Part shown: positions 55,959-64,000 of the stretch, piece by piece
Layout of the letters: each line of letters opens with the position of its first letter
Numbering within the stretch: position 1 is the stretch's first letter
Origin: an uncultured Candidatus Saccharibacteria bacterium
Lineage (GTDB): Bacteria; Patescibacteriota; Saccharimonadia; Saccharimonadales; Saccharimonadaceae
NCBI GenBank assembly: GCA_938042065.1
Contig: CALISG010000007.1
Location: 1 to 64,000 of the forward strand
Reading direction: 5' to 3'
Length of the DNA: 64,000 nt
Notes under the pieces: model-generated
Databases searched by the model: none
What the model was told of the DNA's origin: nothing
The model's input: the letters and a program-made list of their open reading frames with translations, nothing else
Program-made: the position numbers and the translations under genes

Positions 55959-57728
55959 ATGGCAGACGTGCTAAACCAGATAGTAGAGAAAGTCAAAGAA
56001 AGTAATAATATTCTCGTTACGGTTAGTGCCAATCCGTCGGTTGACGAATTGAGCGCTGCTTTGGGCATCACGCTGCTAATCAATAAGTTAAATAAGCATG
56101 CGACGGCAGTATTTAGCGGGGCAGTGCCGCCAGCGATTAAGTTTCTGCAGCCCGAGAAAACGTTTGAAAGTACGGTTGATAGTTTGCGCGACTTTATCAT
56201 CGCGCTGGATAAGGAGAAAGCCGATCACTTACGTTACAAGATTGTCGATGATATGGTCAAGATTTTTATTACGCCGTACCGTACGACAATCAACCAGAAA
56301 GATTTGGACTTTAGCCAAGGCGACTATAATGTCGAGATGGTGTTGGCAATTGGCGTCAAAGATGAAGCTGATTTGGATCATGCGCTCGAGAGCCATGGGC
56401 GAATTTTGCACGATGCGGTTGTAGCAAGCGTATCACTTGGCGAGTCAACCCAGCTCGGTAGTCTGGAGTGGAGTAATCCGCGAGCTAGTAGTTATAGCGA
56501 GGTTCTATGCCGGTTAGCCAATGAATTAAGAGGTGAAAGTCGGTTGATTGACGAGCAAATCGCTACGGCGTTTTTGACAGGTATCGTGGCAGCAACTGAA
56601 CGTTTCAGTAATGCGCATACTAGCTCGGCGGCGATGACTGTGGCTGCTCAATTGATGGCAGATGGTGCTAACCAGCAGCTGATTGCCACTAAGCTCAAAG
56701 AATCGCACGATAAGCCGATTCCAGTGCCTGAAGCAAAAAGCAAGGACGAAGAAAAATCCTCCAAAAAGGATGAGTCTAAAAATTCTGGCGACATTGGCGC
56801 ATTGTCGATTTCGCACGAGCCAGTTGGTGATGTTGACGACGTCAAGAATGCAATTGATAGGCGCCATTCCGACGAAGCTCTGAGGGCTGCCAATGAAGAA
56901 TTAGAGAAGCGAAGCAGCCGAGATGCCGCCGCTGCCGCCGAAAAGAAATTAGCCGAACAATTAGCATCAATTCCTGCTGTTGAGCCTGAAGCTGATAGGC
57001 GAGATATGCCGTCGGTCGCCGATTTGCAGCGCGATATTGCTGCCAGCTCGGCAGAAGTAGATGAAGCGGCCAAAGAAGATCTAGCTTTGCCGCCAGTTGC
57101 TCCATTTGCGCCAGGGCCAGGTCTAGCGATGCCAGTTAGCCCGAGCGAACCGTCGATTGGCGGTACTTTCAACGCGACAACCGAACAGGCTGCCGAGGAA
57201 GCTAGAAAAGCTGAAAAAGACATGCATAATCGCGTCATTTTAAGCCACGATCGCGGCGCGGTGGCGTCGCAGCCGCCGTCAATGCAATCGCCATTTAATG
57301 CCGTAGCTGATAAGACCGAGGTAGAACCGACAGTTCGCGATGTCTTATCAGAAGTTGCGCCAGTTGATGCGGCGCCCGAGGCGGTTTCTTCGAAAGGGGT
57401 AACGGTACAGCCGAGTATGCCAGCACCTAGCGTAGAAGCTGCGCCAGCCGCAAATCCTGCTAGTTCAGATCAAGACCAAGCGCGGTCTGCCGTTGATGCA
57501 GCTCTGTTGGCAGCCTCAGCTGCGCCACCATCTGGCGCGGTTGACGATTTGCCGCCACTACCGCCATTACCGCCGTTGCCAGATTTTTCATCCTTGCCGC
57601 CAGTACCAGCTAATGGCGGGGTCGGAGCTGACACTTTAGAATCTACTCTACCGCCGCCGCCAGCTCCAGCAGTTTCGACACCAACATCAAATGATCCGGC
57701 TCAGTTCAAGATTCCAGGGCAAGCTTAA
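55959..57728 (+). CDS. DHH-phosphoesterase-like protein with degenerate active site and long Pro/Ala-rich tail
   Basis: The N-terminal 240 of 589 residues resemble the DHH/NrnA fold: NNILVTVSANPSVDELSAAL sits where active enzymes have a His-x-x-Pro-Asp-x-Asp-Ala motif, and RLIDEQIATAFLTGIVAATE resembles the later family region. The key His and first Asp are missing, so catalysis is doubtful. Residues from about 250 on are acidic, Ala/Pro-rich and probably disordered, with LPPLPPLPPLPDFSSLPPVP near the end, similar to the 17079 protein. Known CPR genomes carry such DHH-like proteins; the role is unclear. Confidence 0.65.
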   Translation: MADVLNQIVEKVKESNNILVTVSANPSVDELSAALGITLLINKLNKHATAVFSGAVPPAIKFLQPEKTFESTVDSLRDFIIALDKEKADHLRYKIVDDMVKIFITPYRTTINQKDLDFSQGDYNVEMVLAIGVKDEADLDHALESHGRILHDAVVASVSLGESTQLGSLEWSNPRASSYSEVLCRLANELRGESRLIDEQIATAFLTGIVAATERFSNAHTSSAAMTVAAQLMADGANQQLIATKLKESHDKPIPVPEAKSKDEEKSSKKDESKNSGDIGALSISHEPVGDVDDVKNAIDRRHSDEALRAANEELEKRSSRDAAAAAEKKLAEQLASIPAVEPEADRRDMPSVADLQRDIAASSAEVDEAAKEDLALPPVAPFAPGPGLAMPVSPSEPSIGGTFNATTEQAAEEARKAEKDMHNRVILSHDRGAVASQPPSMQSPFNAVADKTEVEPTVRDVLSEVAPVDAAPEAVSSKGVTVQPSMPAPSVEAAPAANPASSDQDQARSAVDAALLAASAAPPSGAVDDLPPLPPLPPLPDFSSLPPVPANGGVGADTLESTLPPPPAPAVSTPTSNDPAQFKIPGQA

Positions 57729-57790
57729 GTTTGCGCACAGGCTTCAGATTGACTCTGAAAAGATTTTAGAACCAATGCTACGGGGTATGC

Positions 57791-57799
57791 TGATATACT
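57791..57799 (+). promoter_or_regulatory. Extended -10 of truB, leaderless pattern
   Basis: TGaTATACT ends 6 nt before the ATG at 57806. Confidence 0.65.
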
Positions 57800-57805
57800 T
57801 GAAGT

Positions 57806-58507
57806 ATGAATGACAGGGTTATGTTGATTGATAAGCCGCCAGGCATGACTAGCTTCGGGGTGGTGGCGCGAGTTCGCCGCGTGCTTAGCCATCGGGCTGG
57901 CAAAAAAGTCAAAGTCGGTCATTGCGGGACGCTTGACCCGTTTGCGACGGGCCTGTTGATTTTGGTTACGGGCAAGGAATGCCGCAACGCGATGCGTTAT
58001 ACCAAGCTTGATAAGGTGTATGAAGCGACGTTCCGGCTGGGACAGACTAGTACAACTGGCGACCCGGAAGGCGAAATTATGCCGTACGTTGCAAATAGTA
58101 AGCCGCAAAATGATACTCAAGTTTCATCCATCTCCAAACAGCCGGATATAGCAGTCGTCAAGTCCGTCCTAGCGCAATTCGTTGGTGATATCAAGCAGTG
58201 TCCGCCAGCGTTCAGTGCTATCAAAATTAACGGCCAGCGGGCCTACAAATTAGCCCGCAGCGGTAAAAAAGTTGATATACCAGAACGTACAGTGACGGTT
58301 TATGCGCTGGAGCTGCTTGATTACACTTATCCGCTACTCAAAGTTCGAGCCCATGTCTCTAGCGGCACCTATATTCGTAGCCTGGCGGCTGATATAGGTG
58401 AGGCGCTAAATACGGGCGCTTACTGCCAGGAGTTGCGCCGTACGCAGATTGCCGATTGGCAAGTCAGCCAAGCGCAGAAATTGGCCGATCTTGGCATTGA
58501 ATCATAA
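57806..58507 (+). CDS. truB: tRNA pseudouridine55 synthase TruB
   Basis: This 233-aa enzyme makes pseudouridine 55 in the T loop of tRNAs. Features: LIDKPPGMTSFGVV, the catalytic Asp in GHCGTLDPFATGLL, the QCPPAFSAIKINGQRAYKLA motif and VSSGTYIRSLAADIG. A short non-conserved insert lies near residues 92-112. The C-terminal PUA domain is absent or minimal. rpsO follows, a common neighbour in bacteria. Confidence 0.95.
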   Translation: MNDRVMLIDKPPGMTSFGVVARVRRVLSHRAGKKVKVGHCGTLDPFATGLLILVTGKECRNAMRYTKLDKVYEATFRLGQTSTTGDPEGEIMPYVANSKPQNDTQVSSISKQPDIAVVKSVLAQFVGDIKQCPPAFSAIKINGQRAYKLARSGKKVDIPERTVTVYALELLDYTYPLLKVRAHVSSGTYIRSLAADIGEALNTGAYCQELRRTQIADWQVSQAQKLADLGIES

Positions 58508-58642
58508 GAAGCATAGAAATTTGCTTATTTAGATACCAAACTTATTAAGGGCTGGATAGATCAGTCTCGTCAGATGACGATTAGCGATATTGAGAAAATC
58601 TATGGGGTAGTAGATATGATAAGGATAAGGAGTTCGCACAAC
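58508..58642 (+). pseudogene. Possible gene remnant between truB and rpsO
   Basis: A stop-free stretch from about 58523 to 58653 would code KFAYLDTKLIKGWIDQ and SRQMTISDIEKIYGVVD but has no start codon at its head. It could be decayed coding sequence; nothing is recognised. Confidence 0.2.
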
Positions 58643-58671
58643 TTGACTAATTAGTGTATCTCTGCTAAAGT
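58643..58671 (+). promoter_or_regulatory. Promoter of rpsO, leaderless pattern
   Basis: TTGACT (58643-58648), 17-bp spacer, TGcTAAAGT ending 8 nt before the ATG at 58680. Confidence 0.75.
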
Positions 58672-58679
58672 TATTAGCT

Positions 58680-58946
58680 ATGATATCAAAGGATAACAAA
58701 GCGAAAGCTATTGCTTTGACTCAGGTCAACGAGAACGACGTCGGCAGCCCGCAAGCGCAGATTTCGATCTTGACGGCTCGTATCAAAGAGGTGACTGAAC
58801 ATCTCAAGTCCAATAAGCACGACCGTATGGCGCGTCGCGGACTGATTCAGATGGTAGGTAAGCGCAAGCGCCTGCTGAAATACCTTGAGAAGACGAACTT
58901 TGAGGCCTACAAGGCAACGCTAGAGAAGCTCGGTCTGCGCAAATAA
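58680..58946 (+). CDS. rpsO: Ribosomal protein uS15
   Basis: This 88-aa 30S protein binds the 16S central domain. Conserved core: ENDVGSPQAQISILTARIKEVTEHLK, NKHDRMARRGLIQMVGKRKRLLKYL. Length is normal. The transcript appears to start at the ATG, so the leader-based autoregulation known in E. coli rpsO would not be available. Terminator at 58961. Confidence 0.97.
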   Translation: MISKDNKAKAIALTQVNENDVGSPQAQISILTARIKEVTEHLKSNKHDRMARRGLIQMVGKRKRLLKYLEKTNFEAYKATLEKLGLRK

Positions 58947-58960
58947 ACGTGCAGCCTGGG

Positions 58961-58993
58961 CCAAAAACCGTCTCGTATCGAGGCGGTTTTTGG
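58961..58993 (+). terminator. Terminator of rpsO
   Basis: A 15-nt arm (58961-58975) pairs with 58979-58993 (CCAAAAACCG with CGGTTTTTGG, one wobble pair), loop TAT, with T run in the distal arm. Confidence 0.85.
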
Positions 58994-59051
58994 TTTGTAA
59001 AGGTAGATCGCAGCTACCGTATTGCTAAAATTACTAATCTAAGTAATAATA

Positions 59052-59080
59052 TTGACAAAAAGCATAAGCTGTGTTAGCAT
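59052..59080 (+). promoter_or_regulatory. Promoter of the 411-aa gene
   Basis: TTGACA (59052-59057), 17-bp spacer, TGtTAGCAT (-10 at 59075-59080). Confidence 0.65.
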
Positions 59081-59108
59081 AAAAAGGTAAGTAAACGGCA
59101 AAATAAAA

Positions 59109-60344
59109 ATGATTACAAAAGAACGCTTCCCAACATCTTCTCATGAGGTGACTAACAGCCGTGGCGAGTCGTTTGACTATAAGAAGTACGGTATTGAGCC
59201 GATAGTTAAGTCTAACTCTCTTGATGGTGATAATTTTAGTACGCCGCACGAATGGACGCCGGCTGGCCGGGCCGAGAAAGTCAATGATGCTCGCGATGCG
59301 GTGGCGATTGCTTTCGGCGATAAGCCGCCCGCTATGGCGCGCCAAGAGTCGAATACTGGCAGGCAGCTGCTGGTCGGCGAGGCTTATAAAGCCGCTACTG
59401 ACGGCGGAATAGCGCCGACCAACGAACGTGCTTCTACCCGCCGGGTTTTCATGACTGGCGAGAAAATAACTGGTAAGTTGCCGTCGCATGCTGACGCCGA
59501 GAGAGGGCCGCAAAGTGTTGATGAAATGCTCAATCGGCGCGCTGATTTGTTAGCAAAAGGCGTTCCAGAGGATTTGGTTGATGGTATTGTCAGGGGTGAG
59601 CATAACAAGGACAGAGGCGATAATCTAGTCCAATATGCTTCGCGGCCGCCAGTTGAGCAAGCAGTATACGAGCAGCCGGCGATACACGAGGAGTCAAGTG
59701 AGCTGGTATCGCACGAGACCAGTGCTAGCGATGCCGTGCCCAAAGTAGAAGAAACACCGTTGCCGCCGCGTGCCGAGATTCCGAAAGCAGAAACTGCCGC
59801 CGCTAAGCCGTCTAGCGAACCAGAACCTAAAGCGCCGAAAGAAAACACGCCGCCAGAAACCGCTAGAAACGAAAGTCTAAAGGCGAAAACTACAGAAGCT
59901 AAACCTGCCACAAATAATCGCACCGCCGAGAAAAATCCGGCAGAAGATAAGACATCGCCAGTAGAGCAGCCAGATGGCAATCAAAAAAATACGGTAAAAT
60001 CTGAAGCAGACGTATCGAAGTCAGATGGAAAACAGGCCGCTGGAGAGCAAAATACGACAAAACCTGGCGAGCGCCAACAAAGAGCCAACAAATGGGCGGG
60101 AGACTTCTTGAGGGCTTATAGCGGATTTCTTGACCAAGATGTTAGGGCAGAGTTAGCCGATAGGCTAAAAGCTAAAGGCGGACTAAATGTTGATGCAAAA
60201 ACTCTTCAAGCAATGTCTGACTTAGTGAGAAAAGCTAACCCGCAGTCGCCGATATGGCAAACTAAACCAGGTAGTGGCTCGGCTTTGCAGAAAATTGCTG
60301 GCAAAGCTCGCAGAGATCTACAGAGTATCATTGAAAGTTTATAG
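59109..60344 (+). CDS. Large disordered hypothetical protein
   Basis: An N-terminal 170 of 411 residues are polar with possible folded parts (WTPAGRAEKVNDARDAVAIAF), then about 160 residues are extremely rich in Glu, Lys, Pro, Ala and Thr without hydrophobic core, and a C-terminal helical segment (RANKWAGDFLRAYSGFLDQD ... ALQKIAGKARRDLQSIIESL) closes it. No signal or membrane helix. Not recognised. It has a good promoter and codon use like its neighbours. Confidence 0.7.
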   Translation: MITKERFPTSSHEVTNSRGESFDYKKYGIEPIVKSNSLDGDNFSTPHEWTPAGRAEKVNDARDAVAIAFGDKPPAMARQESNTGRQLLVGEAYKAATDGGIAPTNERASTRRVFMTGEKITGKLPSHADAERGPQSVDEMLNRRADLLAKGVPEDLVDGIVRGEHNKDRGDNLVQYASRPPVEQAVYEQPAIHEESSELVSHETSASDAVPKVEETPLPPRAEIPKAETAAAKPSSEPEPKAPKENTPPETARNESLKAKTTEAKPATNNRTAEKNPAEDKTSPVEQPDGNQKNTVKSEADVSKSDGKQAAGEQNTTKPGERQQRANKWAGDFLRAYSGFLDQDVRAELADRLKAKGGLNVDAKTLQAMSDLVRKANPQSPIWQTKPGSGSALQKIAGKARRDLQSIIESL

Positions 60345-60374
60345 TTTATAACTATTTGTGTACTAAACCTCCGC

Positions 60375-60399
60375 AATTGTGTATAATGTAAACACAATT
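60375..60399. promoter_or_regulatory. 8-bp inverted repeat around the -10 of the GNAT gene
   Basis: AATTGTGT (60375-60382) and ACACAATT (60392-60399) flank the -10 TATAAT (60382-60387). A repressor site is plausible. Confidence 0.5.
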
Positions 60400-60417
60400 A
60401 AGCGAAAGGAGTGCGCG

Positions 60418-61086
60418 ATGGCGTTTGGGCCGATGATGAAATTAACAACCGATAGGGGCTTATCGGTTGAACTGGCGCCGTTTGCGCGCGATAATCTAAA
60501 CGTGTTTGTCGAGGGTTTTGCGCGCGGTACGGTAACGCAATACTTGTCAGCGCACCGAGCGCAGACGATTGAGACCGAGCAAGTCTGGTATGATGAAATG
60601 ATCAAGAACAAAACTAGCCTAAACTGGGGTATTTGGGTTATAGATGGCGACAAGCGCCAGCTGATCGGCAACACGGCACTTACCGAAATAACCAAAGATC
60701 ACGTTCATTATGCGACTAGCGGTATAGTTATCACTGATAAGAAATATTGGGGCCAGGGGATTGCTAGTGCTTGCCACCGGGCACAAACCTGGTATGCTTT
60801 CGAAAATCTAGGCCTGCACCGAATTAAGTCGGCAGTCATCCACGGCAACGCGGCGAGCTGGCGAGCGCTTGAGAAGTGCGGCTACGAACTTGTCTACACC
60901 GAGCGCAATGAAGAGTTTGTGAATGGTAAATTGCGCCACATGGATTGCTTGGAATGTCTCAACCCGGCAGATTGGGCCTGGCGGCAGTGGTGGGGCGATG
61001 ATCGCCCGCCGCGAAAGAGCTTGGAGGCGCGCAAACGGGCGCAAGCGGCAGTTGATTGGGCGCGGCAAAACGTGACGCTAGAGTAG
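60418..61086 (+). CDS. GNAT-family N-acetyltransferase (RimJ/RimL type)
   Basis: The start at 60418 is set by AAAGGAG seven nt upstream; the frame is open 13 codons above. This 222-aa protein has the GNAT acetyl-CoA site region KYWGQGIASACHRAQTWYAF and the following LHRIKSAVIHGNAASWRALEKCGYE typical of RimJ/RimL-like enzymes. The C-terminal 35 residues (WRQWWGDDRPPRKSLEARKR) are an extension. The target amine is unknown. Its end overlaps the convergent Nudix gene by 9 bp. Confidence 0.88.
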   Translation: MAFGPMMKLTTDRGLSVELAPFARDNLNVFVEGFARGTVTQYLSAHRAQTIETEQVWYDEMIKNKTSLNWGIWVIDGDKRQLIGNTALTEITKDHVHYATSGIVITDKKYWGQGIASACHRAQTWYAFENLGLHRIKSAVIHGNAASWRALEKCGYELVYTERNEEFVNGKLRHMDCLECLNPADWAWRQWWGDDRPPRKSLEARKRAQAAVDWARQNVTLE

Positions 61087-61575
61087 TTGTTGGTGCTGCT
61101 CGTTGAAATTATCGACGACGAGAACTGGCTGGTTGCTATTGATGTACTGTGCGATATCGGTGTGCTGTAGAAATTCGGGGTAGAGAACGCATTGCGACGG
61201 GTCGATGTATTCGCAAACGGCTAATTCTTGAGCGCCATGCGTTGTTTGGCTAATGTCAATATCGGTAAAGTCATTAGGATTATCGACCGCGAAAAAGAAC
61301 TCTAATTCCTCTTCGTAGCCAGCCCGCGATGATGGGAATTGCTGAATGAATAGCAGTTTGCCAGGTTTGGCGGTCACGCCAGTTTCTTCGCGTAATTCGC
61401 GGATTAAACATTCGGTTAATGACTCGTGCGGATCGAGACCGCCGCCTGGTACGGCATAATACGGGGATTCCTGGTCGCCGCGGCGATGTTTGACGGCGAG
61501 TATTTTTCCTTCGCGATAAATAATAGCGCGTACATTAATACGTCGCCCAGTATATAGACTTTCGGTTTGTAGCAT
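61078..61575 (-). CDS. Nudix hydrolase
   Basis: This 165-aa protein has a complete Nudix box: GGGLDPHESLTECLIRELREETGV, matching GX5EX7REUXEEXGU at about residues 44-67 (quoted in two parts: GGGLDPHESLTE and CLIRELREETGV). It probably cleaves a nucleoside diphosphate derivative; which one cannot be told. GAGGAGG precedes the ATG. Confidence 0.9.
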   Translation of the reverse strand: MLQTESLYTGRRINVRAIIYREGKILAVKHRRGDQESPYYAVPGGGLDPHESLTECLIRELREETGVTAKPGKLLFIQQFPSSRAGYEEELEFFFAVDNPNDFTDIDISQTTHGAQELAVCEYIDPSQCVLYPEFLQHTDIAQYINSNQPVLVVDNFNEQHQQLL

Positions 61576-61651
61576 TAGGCCTCCTCGTTGATTAAGTTTG
61601 AATAGCTTGCGATTAGCTTAATTTAGCAGGGGCTAGTATTAAGATATAATA

Positions 61652-62068
61652 TCAAGGATATTGTTCGGTTGCCAGAAAAAAGTGTCCGGAATTAATATTA
61701 CCATCATTACCATCGCTTTGCTGGAGAACAACGGTTAGAGGTCTTTGATCGTCATCATCTGAGTCCAGAGAGTTAGGGTGTTTGGTTACGCCTCTAGCCT
61801 CGAGTTGAGGTGAGTTGTCAGTCCCAAATAAATTTGCTTCGTTTGCCCGACTTAACTCAGTAAACGAAGCCGCAATTTCCTCAATCCGAGTAGCAGCTTC
61901 TCCCATGCCGGCAGATACTTTTGCTGCTAGTATAATTCCTTCTCCGCGCCTAATTGAGTCGACGATATCTCTGTATGCTTCCTCTGGATTGACTAGGTGA
62001 TACTCAGTAAGCCGCCATGGGCTTTCTGAACCGGTCTCCTCCCCAAAGAAGCTAGTCTCGCTAGACAT
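61652..62068 (-). CDS. Small partner gene of the PD-(D/E)xK-like gene, unknown
   Basis: This 138-aa protein is acidic with a helical middle (ATRIEEIAASFTELSRANEA) and a C-terminal part (RPLTVVLQQSDGNDG, SGHFFLATEQYP). Its start lies within the end of the nuclease-like gene (8-nt overlap), so the two are translated as a pair. No family recognised. It could be an inhibitor or cofactor of its neighbour; this is inference. Confidence 0.6.
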   Translation of the reverse strand: MSSETSFFGEETGSESPWRLTEYHLVNPEEAYRDIVDSIRRGEGIILAAKVSAGMGEAATRIEEIAASFTELSRANEANLFGTDNSPQLEARGVTKHPNSLDSDDDDQRPLTVVLQQSDGNDGNINSGHFFLATEQYP

Positions 62069-62972
62069 GAGTTAATTTCTTCCCTGTGCGCGTTGGATTG
62101 CTATTTCGTTCATGCATATCTGCTATCTGCTCGTTTAATTTATACTTAATTCTAGCATATTCATCGTTATCTACAACACCAGAATCGTATAGGTTTTCAA
62201 GCATTTCCTTTGAAGGTCCCAGCATTTGCTCGTATGGATCGGCAGGCAGAATTGTGTGAATACGTTTGAGGGTCCTAGGCGAAAATGGGCAGACAGCTAT
62301 CGTACTATCACCATACAGGTTGTTTTGCGCATTAGCCTCATCAGCTCCTGTTTTTGAAGATTTAATATCTATCGCTGTTTGCTCTCCCCGGCTGTCAGTT
62401 ATAAGATAATCAATACCTTTCTTGTCTTGTTCGGTAGTCGCACGGACCACTTCAAATCCCATATTTTCGAGAGCGAGCTCGGCTAGTAATTCTGTACGTA
62501 CGCCCTTTATATGATTCTCCATCAATTCACGGTAATAAGGTTTGTCGGCTATAGGGATAAAATTATTTAGAAGCTGCATTGTGTCAGCTGGCGTGATAGC
62601 AGTGCCCCAGCGGTTAAAAATTTCGCGCAGCGAGTCGTTGAAAGAAGAATATATACCAACAATTTTTTCGCGATTTTTAGGAGAAAGTCTTCTATTTGAG
62701 TCTCTAGCTGCTTTTTCGGTAGTTGCAGCGGCAATCCAGTCGCGATAGGTGCCGTAGAGCTTGTAAAACTCTTGTTGCTGGTTGGTCTCAGCGGTTGGAT
62801 GTTCAACTTGTTGCATTAATTGCAATAGATTGTGCGCAGCTCGCCCGATACCGCGCTGCGGACGTTCTGGATCGATCGTATGCGCTTCTCGCCGTAATTC
62901 TCTCGCGGTCTCTTGGCTTTTTTGCCAGAAGTCTTGGCGGCGCCTTAGCAGAACTATAGGAAGCGTGCTCAT
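62061..62972 (-). CDS. PD-(D/E)xK nuclease-like protein
   Basis: The N-terminal 150 of 303 residues are helical and basic. The next part has the restriction-endonuclease-fold pattern: helix with Glu161 (GVRTELLAELALENMGFEVV), then Asp188 in KKGIDYLI and Asp202-Ile-Lys204 in TAIDIKSSKTG, the Asp...Asp-x-Lys arrangement of this superfamily. The C-terminus is helical. Promoter TTGCTT, 17 bp, TGcTATAAT ends 6 nt before the ATG. The role (defence, repair, DNA processing) cannot be told; the pairing with a small downstream gene is notable. Confidence 0.65.
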   Translation of the reverse strand: MSTLPIVLLRRRQDFWQKSQETARELRREAHTIDPERPQRGIGRAAHNLLQLMQQVEHPTAETNQQQEFYKLYGTYRDWIAAATTEKAARDSNRRLSPKNREKIVGIYSSFNDSLREIFNRWGTAITPADTMQLLNNFIPIADKPYYRELMENHIKGVRTELLAELALENMGFEVVRATTEQDKKGIDYLITDSRGEQTAIDIKSSKTGADEANAQNNLYGDSTIAVCPFSPRTLKRIHTILPADPYEQMLGPSKEMLENLYDSGVVDNDEYARIKYKLNEQIADMHERNSNPTRTGKKLTHV

Positions 62973-62978
62973 TCTTCT

Positions 62979-63007
62979 ATTATAGCATAAACATGATAAA
63001 AAAGCAA
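62979..63007 (-). promoter_or_regulatory. Promoter of the nuclease-like pair, leaderless pattern
   Basis: Minus strand: TTGCTT (63007-63002), 17-bp spacer, TGcTATAAT ending 6 nt before the start at 62972. Very similar to the promoter at 25764. Confidence 0.75.
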
Positions 63008-63045
63008 TAGCATGACGTGATATAGATGAAATAACCTTTGTTGTC

Positions 63046-63054
63046 TGCTATAAT
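63046..63054 (+). promoter_or_regulatory. Extended -10 of pnp
   Basis: TGcTATAAT 125 nt before the pnp ATG. Confidence 0.65.
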
Positions 63055-63060
63055 AAAGTA

Positions 63061-63179
63061 GTTATTGTTAACGCGGAAGTGATAGAGACGAGAATTTGTC
63101 GCCTGCGGCGTTAGGGCGCTATAGCCTGGTCGAAGACGAATTTTCACCCCTGTTACTACCGCGAAGAAAGGAGCTCTTT
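63061..63179 (+). promoter_or_regulatory. Structured leader of pnp
   Basis: About 119 nt: CGCGG near the start can pair with CCGCG near the end, enclosing smaller hairpins (GAC...GTC, GGCGCTATAGCC). pnp leaders are often targets of autoregulation through RNase III or PNPase; that this one is regulated is inferred. Confidence 0.4.
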
Positions 63180-64000
63180 ATGAGTATTATCAACCCGAGC
63201 GGCAAGGATATTTTTTCGGTTACCACCGAGCTGTGCGGCCGGCCGCTGACACTGGAGGTCAATCGCGTTGGTTTTCGGACGACTGGTAGTGTGCTGGTGC
63301 GCTACGGCGATACGGTGGTCTTGGGCAGTGCCCAGGTAGGTAGCCGGCCGGTGCAGCTGGATTATTTTCCGCTGTCGATTGATTATGAAGAACGGTTTTA
63401 TGCGGCGGGCAAAATTTCTGGTTCTCGGTTTATTAAGCGCGAAGGCCGCCCCAGCGACGAGGCGGTGCTAATCGGCCGGTTAATCGACCGTCCGATTCGG
63501 CCGTTGTTTCCGAAAGGATACCGCCAAGAAGTACAAGTCGTGGCGACGGTCTTAAGTATGGATCCGGATTTCCGTCCGGATGTGGTGGCGATGATTGCGG
63601 CGAGTAGCGCCCTGATGCTGACCGGTACGCCGTTTGACGGGCCAGTGGCGGGCCTACGCGTTGGTCGAGTGAATGGCGAGTTTAAGGCCTTTTTGACGCC
63701 CGAGGAACGTGAGCAATCTGATTTGGATTTGGTAGTAGCTGGTATCGAGAGTGGCATCACCATGGTGGAAGCTGGCGCCAAGGAAGTATCAGAAGAGGTG
63801 ATCGTCGATGCGATGGCTTGGGCGCACCAGATGATGCAGCCGGCGATTACCTTGCAGCGGGAATTGGCAGCCAAAGTTGCGCCAACTCCGCAAGAATATG
63901 AATTAGTCTTACCCGACGAAACAATTCAGCAGACAGCTGATGCGTGGGTTGACGGTAAATTAGGCGAGAAAATCCGCCGGCCGTACCCGGAGCGCAACGA
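63180..64000 (+). CDS. pnp: Polyribonucleotide nucleotidyltransferase (partial, runs off right edge)
   Basis: The first 273 codons are present. PNPase degrades RNA 3'-5' by phosphorolysis. The first RNase PH domain is clear: VGFRTTGSVLVRYGDTVVLG, DYFPLSIDYEERFYAAGKI, GRPSDEAVLIGRLIDRPIRP-LFPKGYRQEVQVV, and GPVAGLRVGRVNGEF. AAGAAAGGAG sits before the ATG at 63180. The catalytic second core, KH and S1 domains lie outside the window. Confidence 0.96.
   Translation, partial: MSIINPSGKDIFSVTTELCGRPLTLEVNRVGFRTTGSVLVRYGDTVVLGSAQVGSRPVQLDYFPLSIDYEERFYAAGKISGSRFIKREGRPSDEAVLIGRLIDRPIRPLFPKGYRQEVQVVATVLSMDPDFRPDVVAMIAASSALMLTGTPFDGPVAGLRVGRVNGEFKAFLTPEEREQSDLDLVVAGIESGITMVEAGAKEVSEEVIVDAMAWAHQMMQPAITLQRELAAKVAPTPQEYELVLPDETIQQTADAWVDGKLGEKIRRPYPERN

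Overview
The window reads as a chromosomal segment of a streamlined Patescibacteria/CPR bacterium, most likely Candidatus Saccharibacteria (TM7). The evidence is an array of small two-helix T4SS-type pilin paralogues, paired giant VirB6-like membrane proteins, FemAB-type peptidoglycan-bridge enzymes, and a dense set of information-processing genes with almost no biosynthetic genes. UGA is an ordinary stop throughout, which argues against the code-25 lineages (Gracilibacteria, Absconditabacteria). The lineage call is inference from gene content; no rRNA is present.

Layout. (1) 1-7.3 kb, minus strand: two paralogous VirB6/TrbL-like proteins (the first runs off the left edge) flank a predicted lipoprotein. 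(2) 7.4-9.9 kb: six tandem pilin-like genes in a tight, partly overlapping cluster, with a seventh at 11.5 kb; then hsp20, comF and tRNA-Ser/Arg genes mixed with small hypothetical genes. (3) 13.7-25.4 kb: a MacB-type ABC transporter, a sugar-phosphate isomerase, two FemAB proteins, a MurE-like ligase, tsaD-tsaC (t6A) and valS. (4) 25.4-31.2 kb: a fic-HIT-rlmH operon, then a tRNA-Ser followed by an accessory patch of unrecognised genes, one of distinct base composition. (5) 31.3-45 kb: an ABC-2 exporter, nrdA-nrdB plus a 57-aa gene, pyrG, argS, mscL, pyrH, an unusual hairpin-tiled gene, orn, corA and a YjbR-family gene. (6) 45.4-64 kb: dnaG-rpoD, polA, mutM, holA, rpsT, truB, rpsO, several hypothetical genes, a GNAT/Nudix pair, a PD-(D/E)xK-like gene pair, and the start of pnp.

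Gene expression has a clear signature. More than twenty genes carry an extended -10 box (TGnTATAAT-like) whose last base lies only 6-8 nt before the start codon, so transcription should begin at or next to the ATG (leaderless mRNAs). Genes with longer leaders (nrdB, mscL, pnp, the 115-aa gene, the 57-aa gene) have strong Shine-Dalgarno sequences instead.

Best candidates for new biology: (a) NrdA lacks the C-terminal cysteine pair needed for turnover, while a separate 57-aa gene just after nrdB ends in Cys-Glu-Gly-Cys-Gln, like a detached NrdA redox tail; (b) a 115-aa gene at 42.2 kb whose whole transcript is tiled with consecutive near-perfect hairpins; (c) long palindromic elements inserted in frame in polA and mutM; (d) DnaG has lost all four zinc ligands and NrdB has Phe in place of the radical Tyr.
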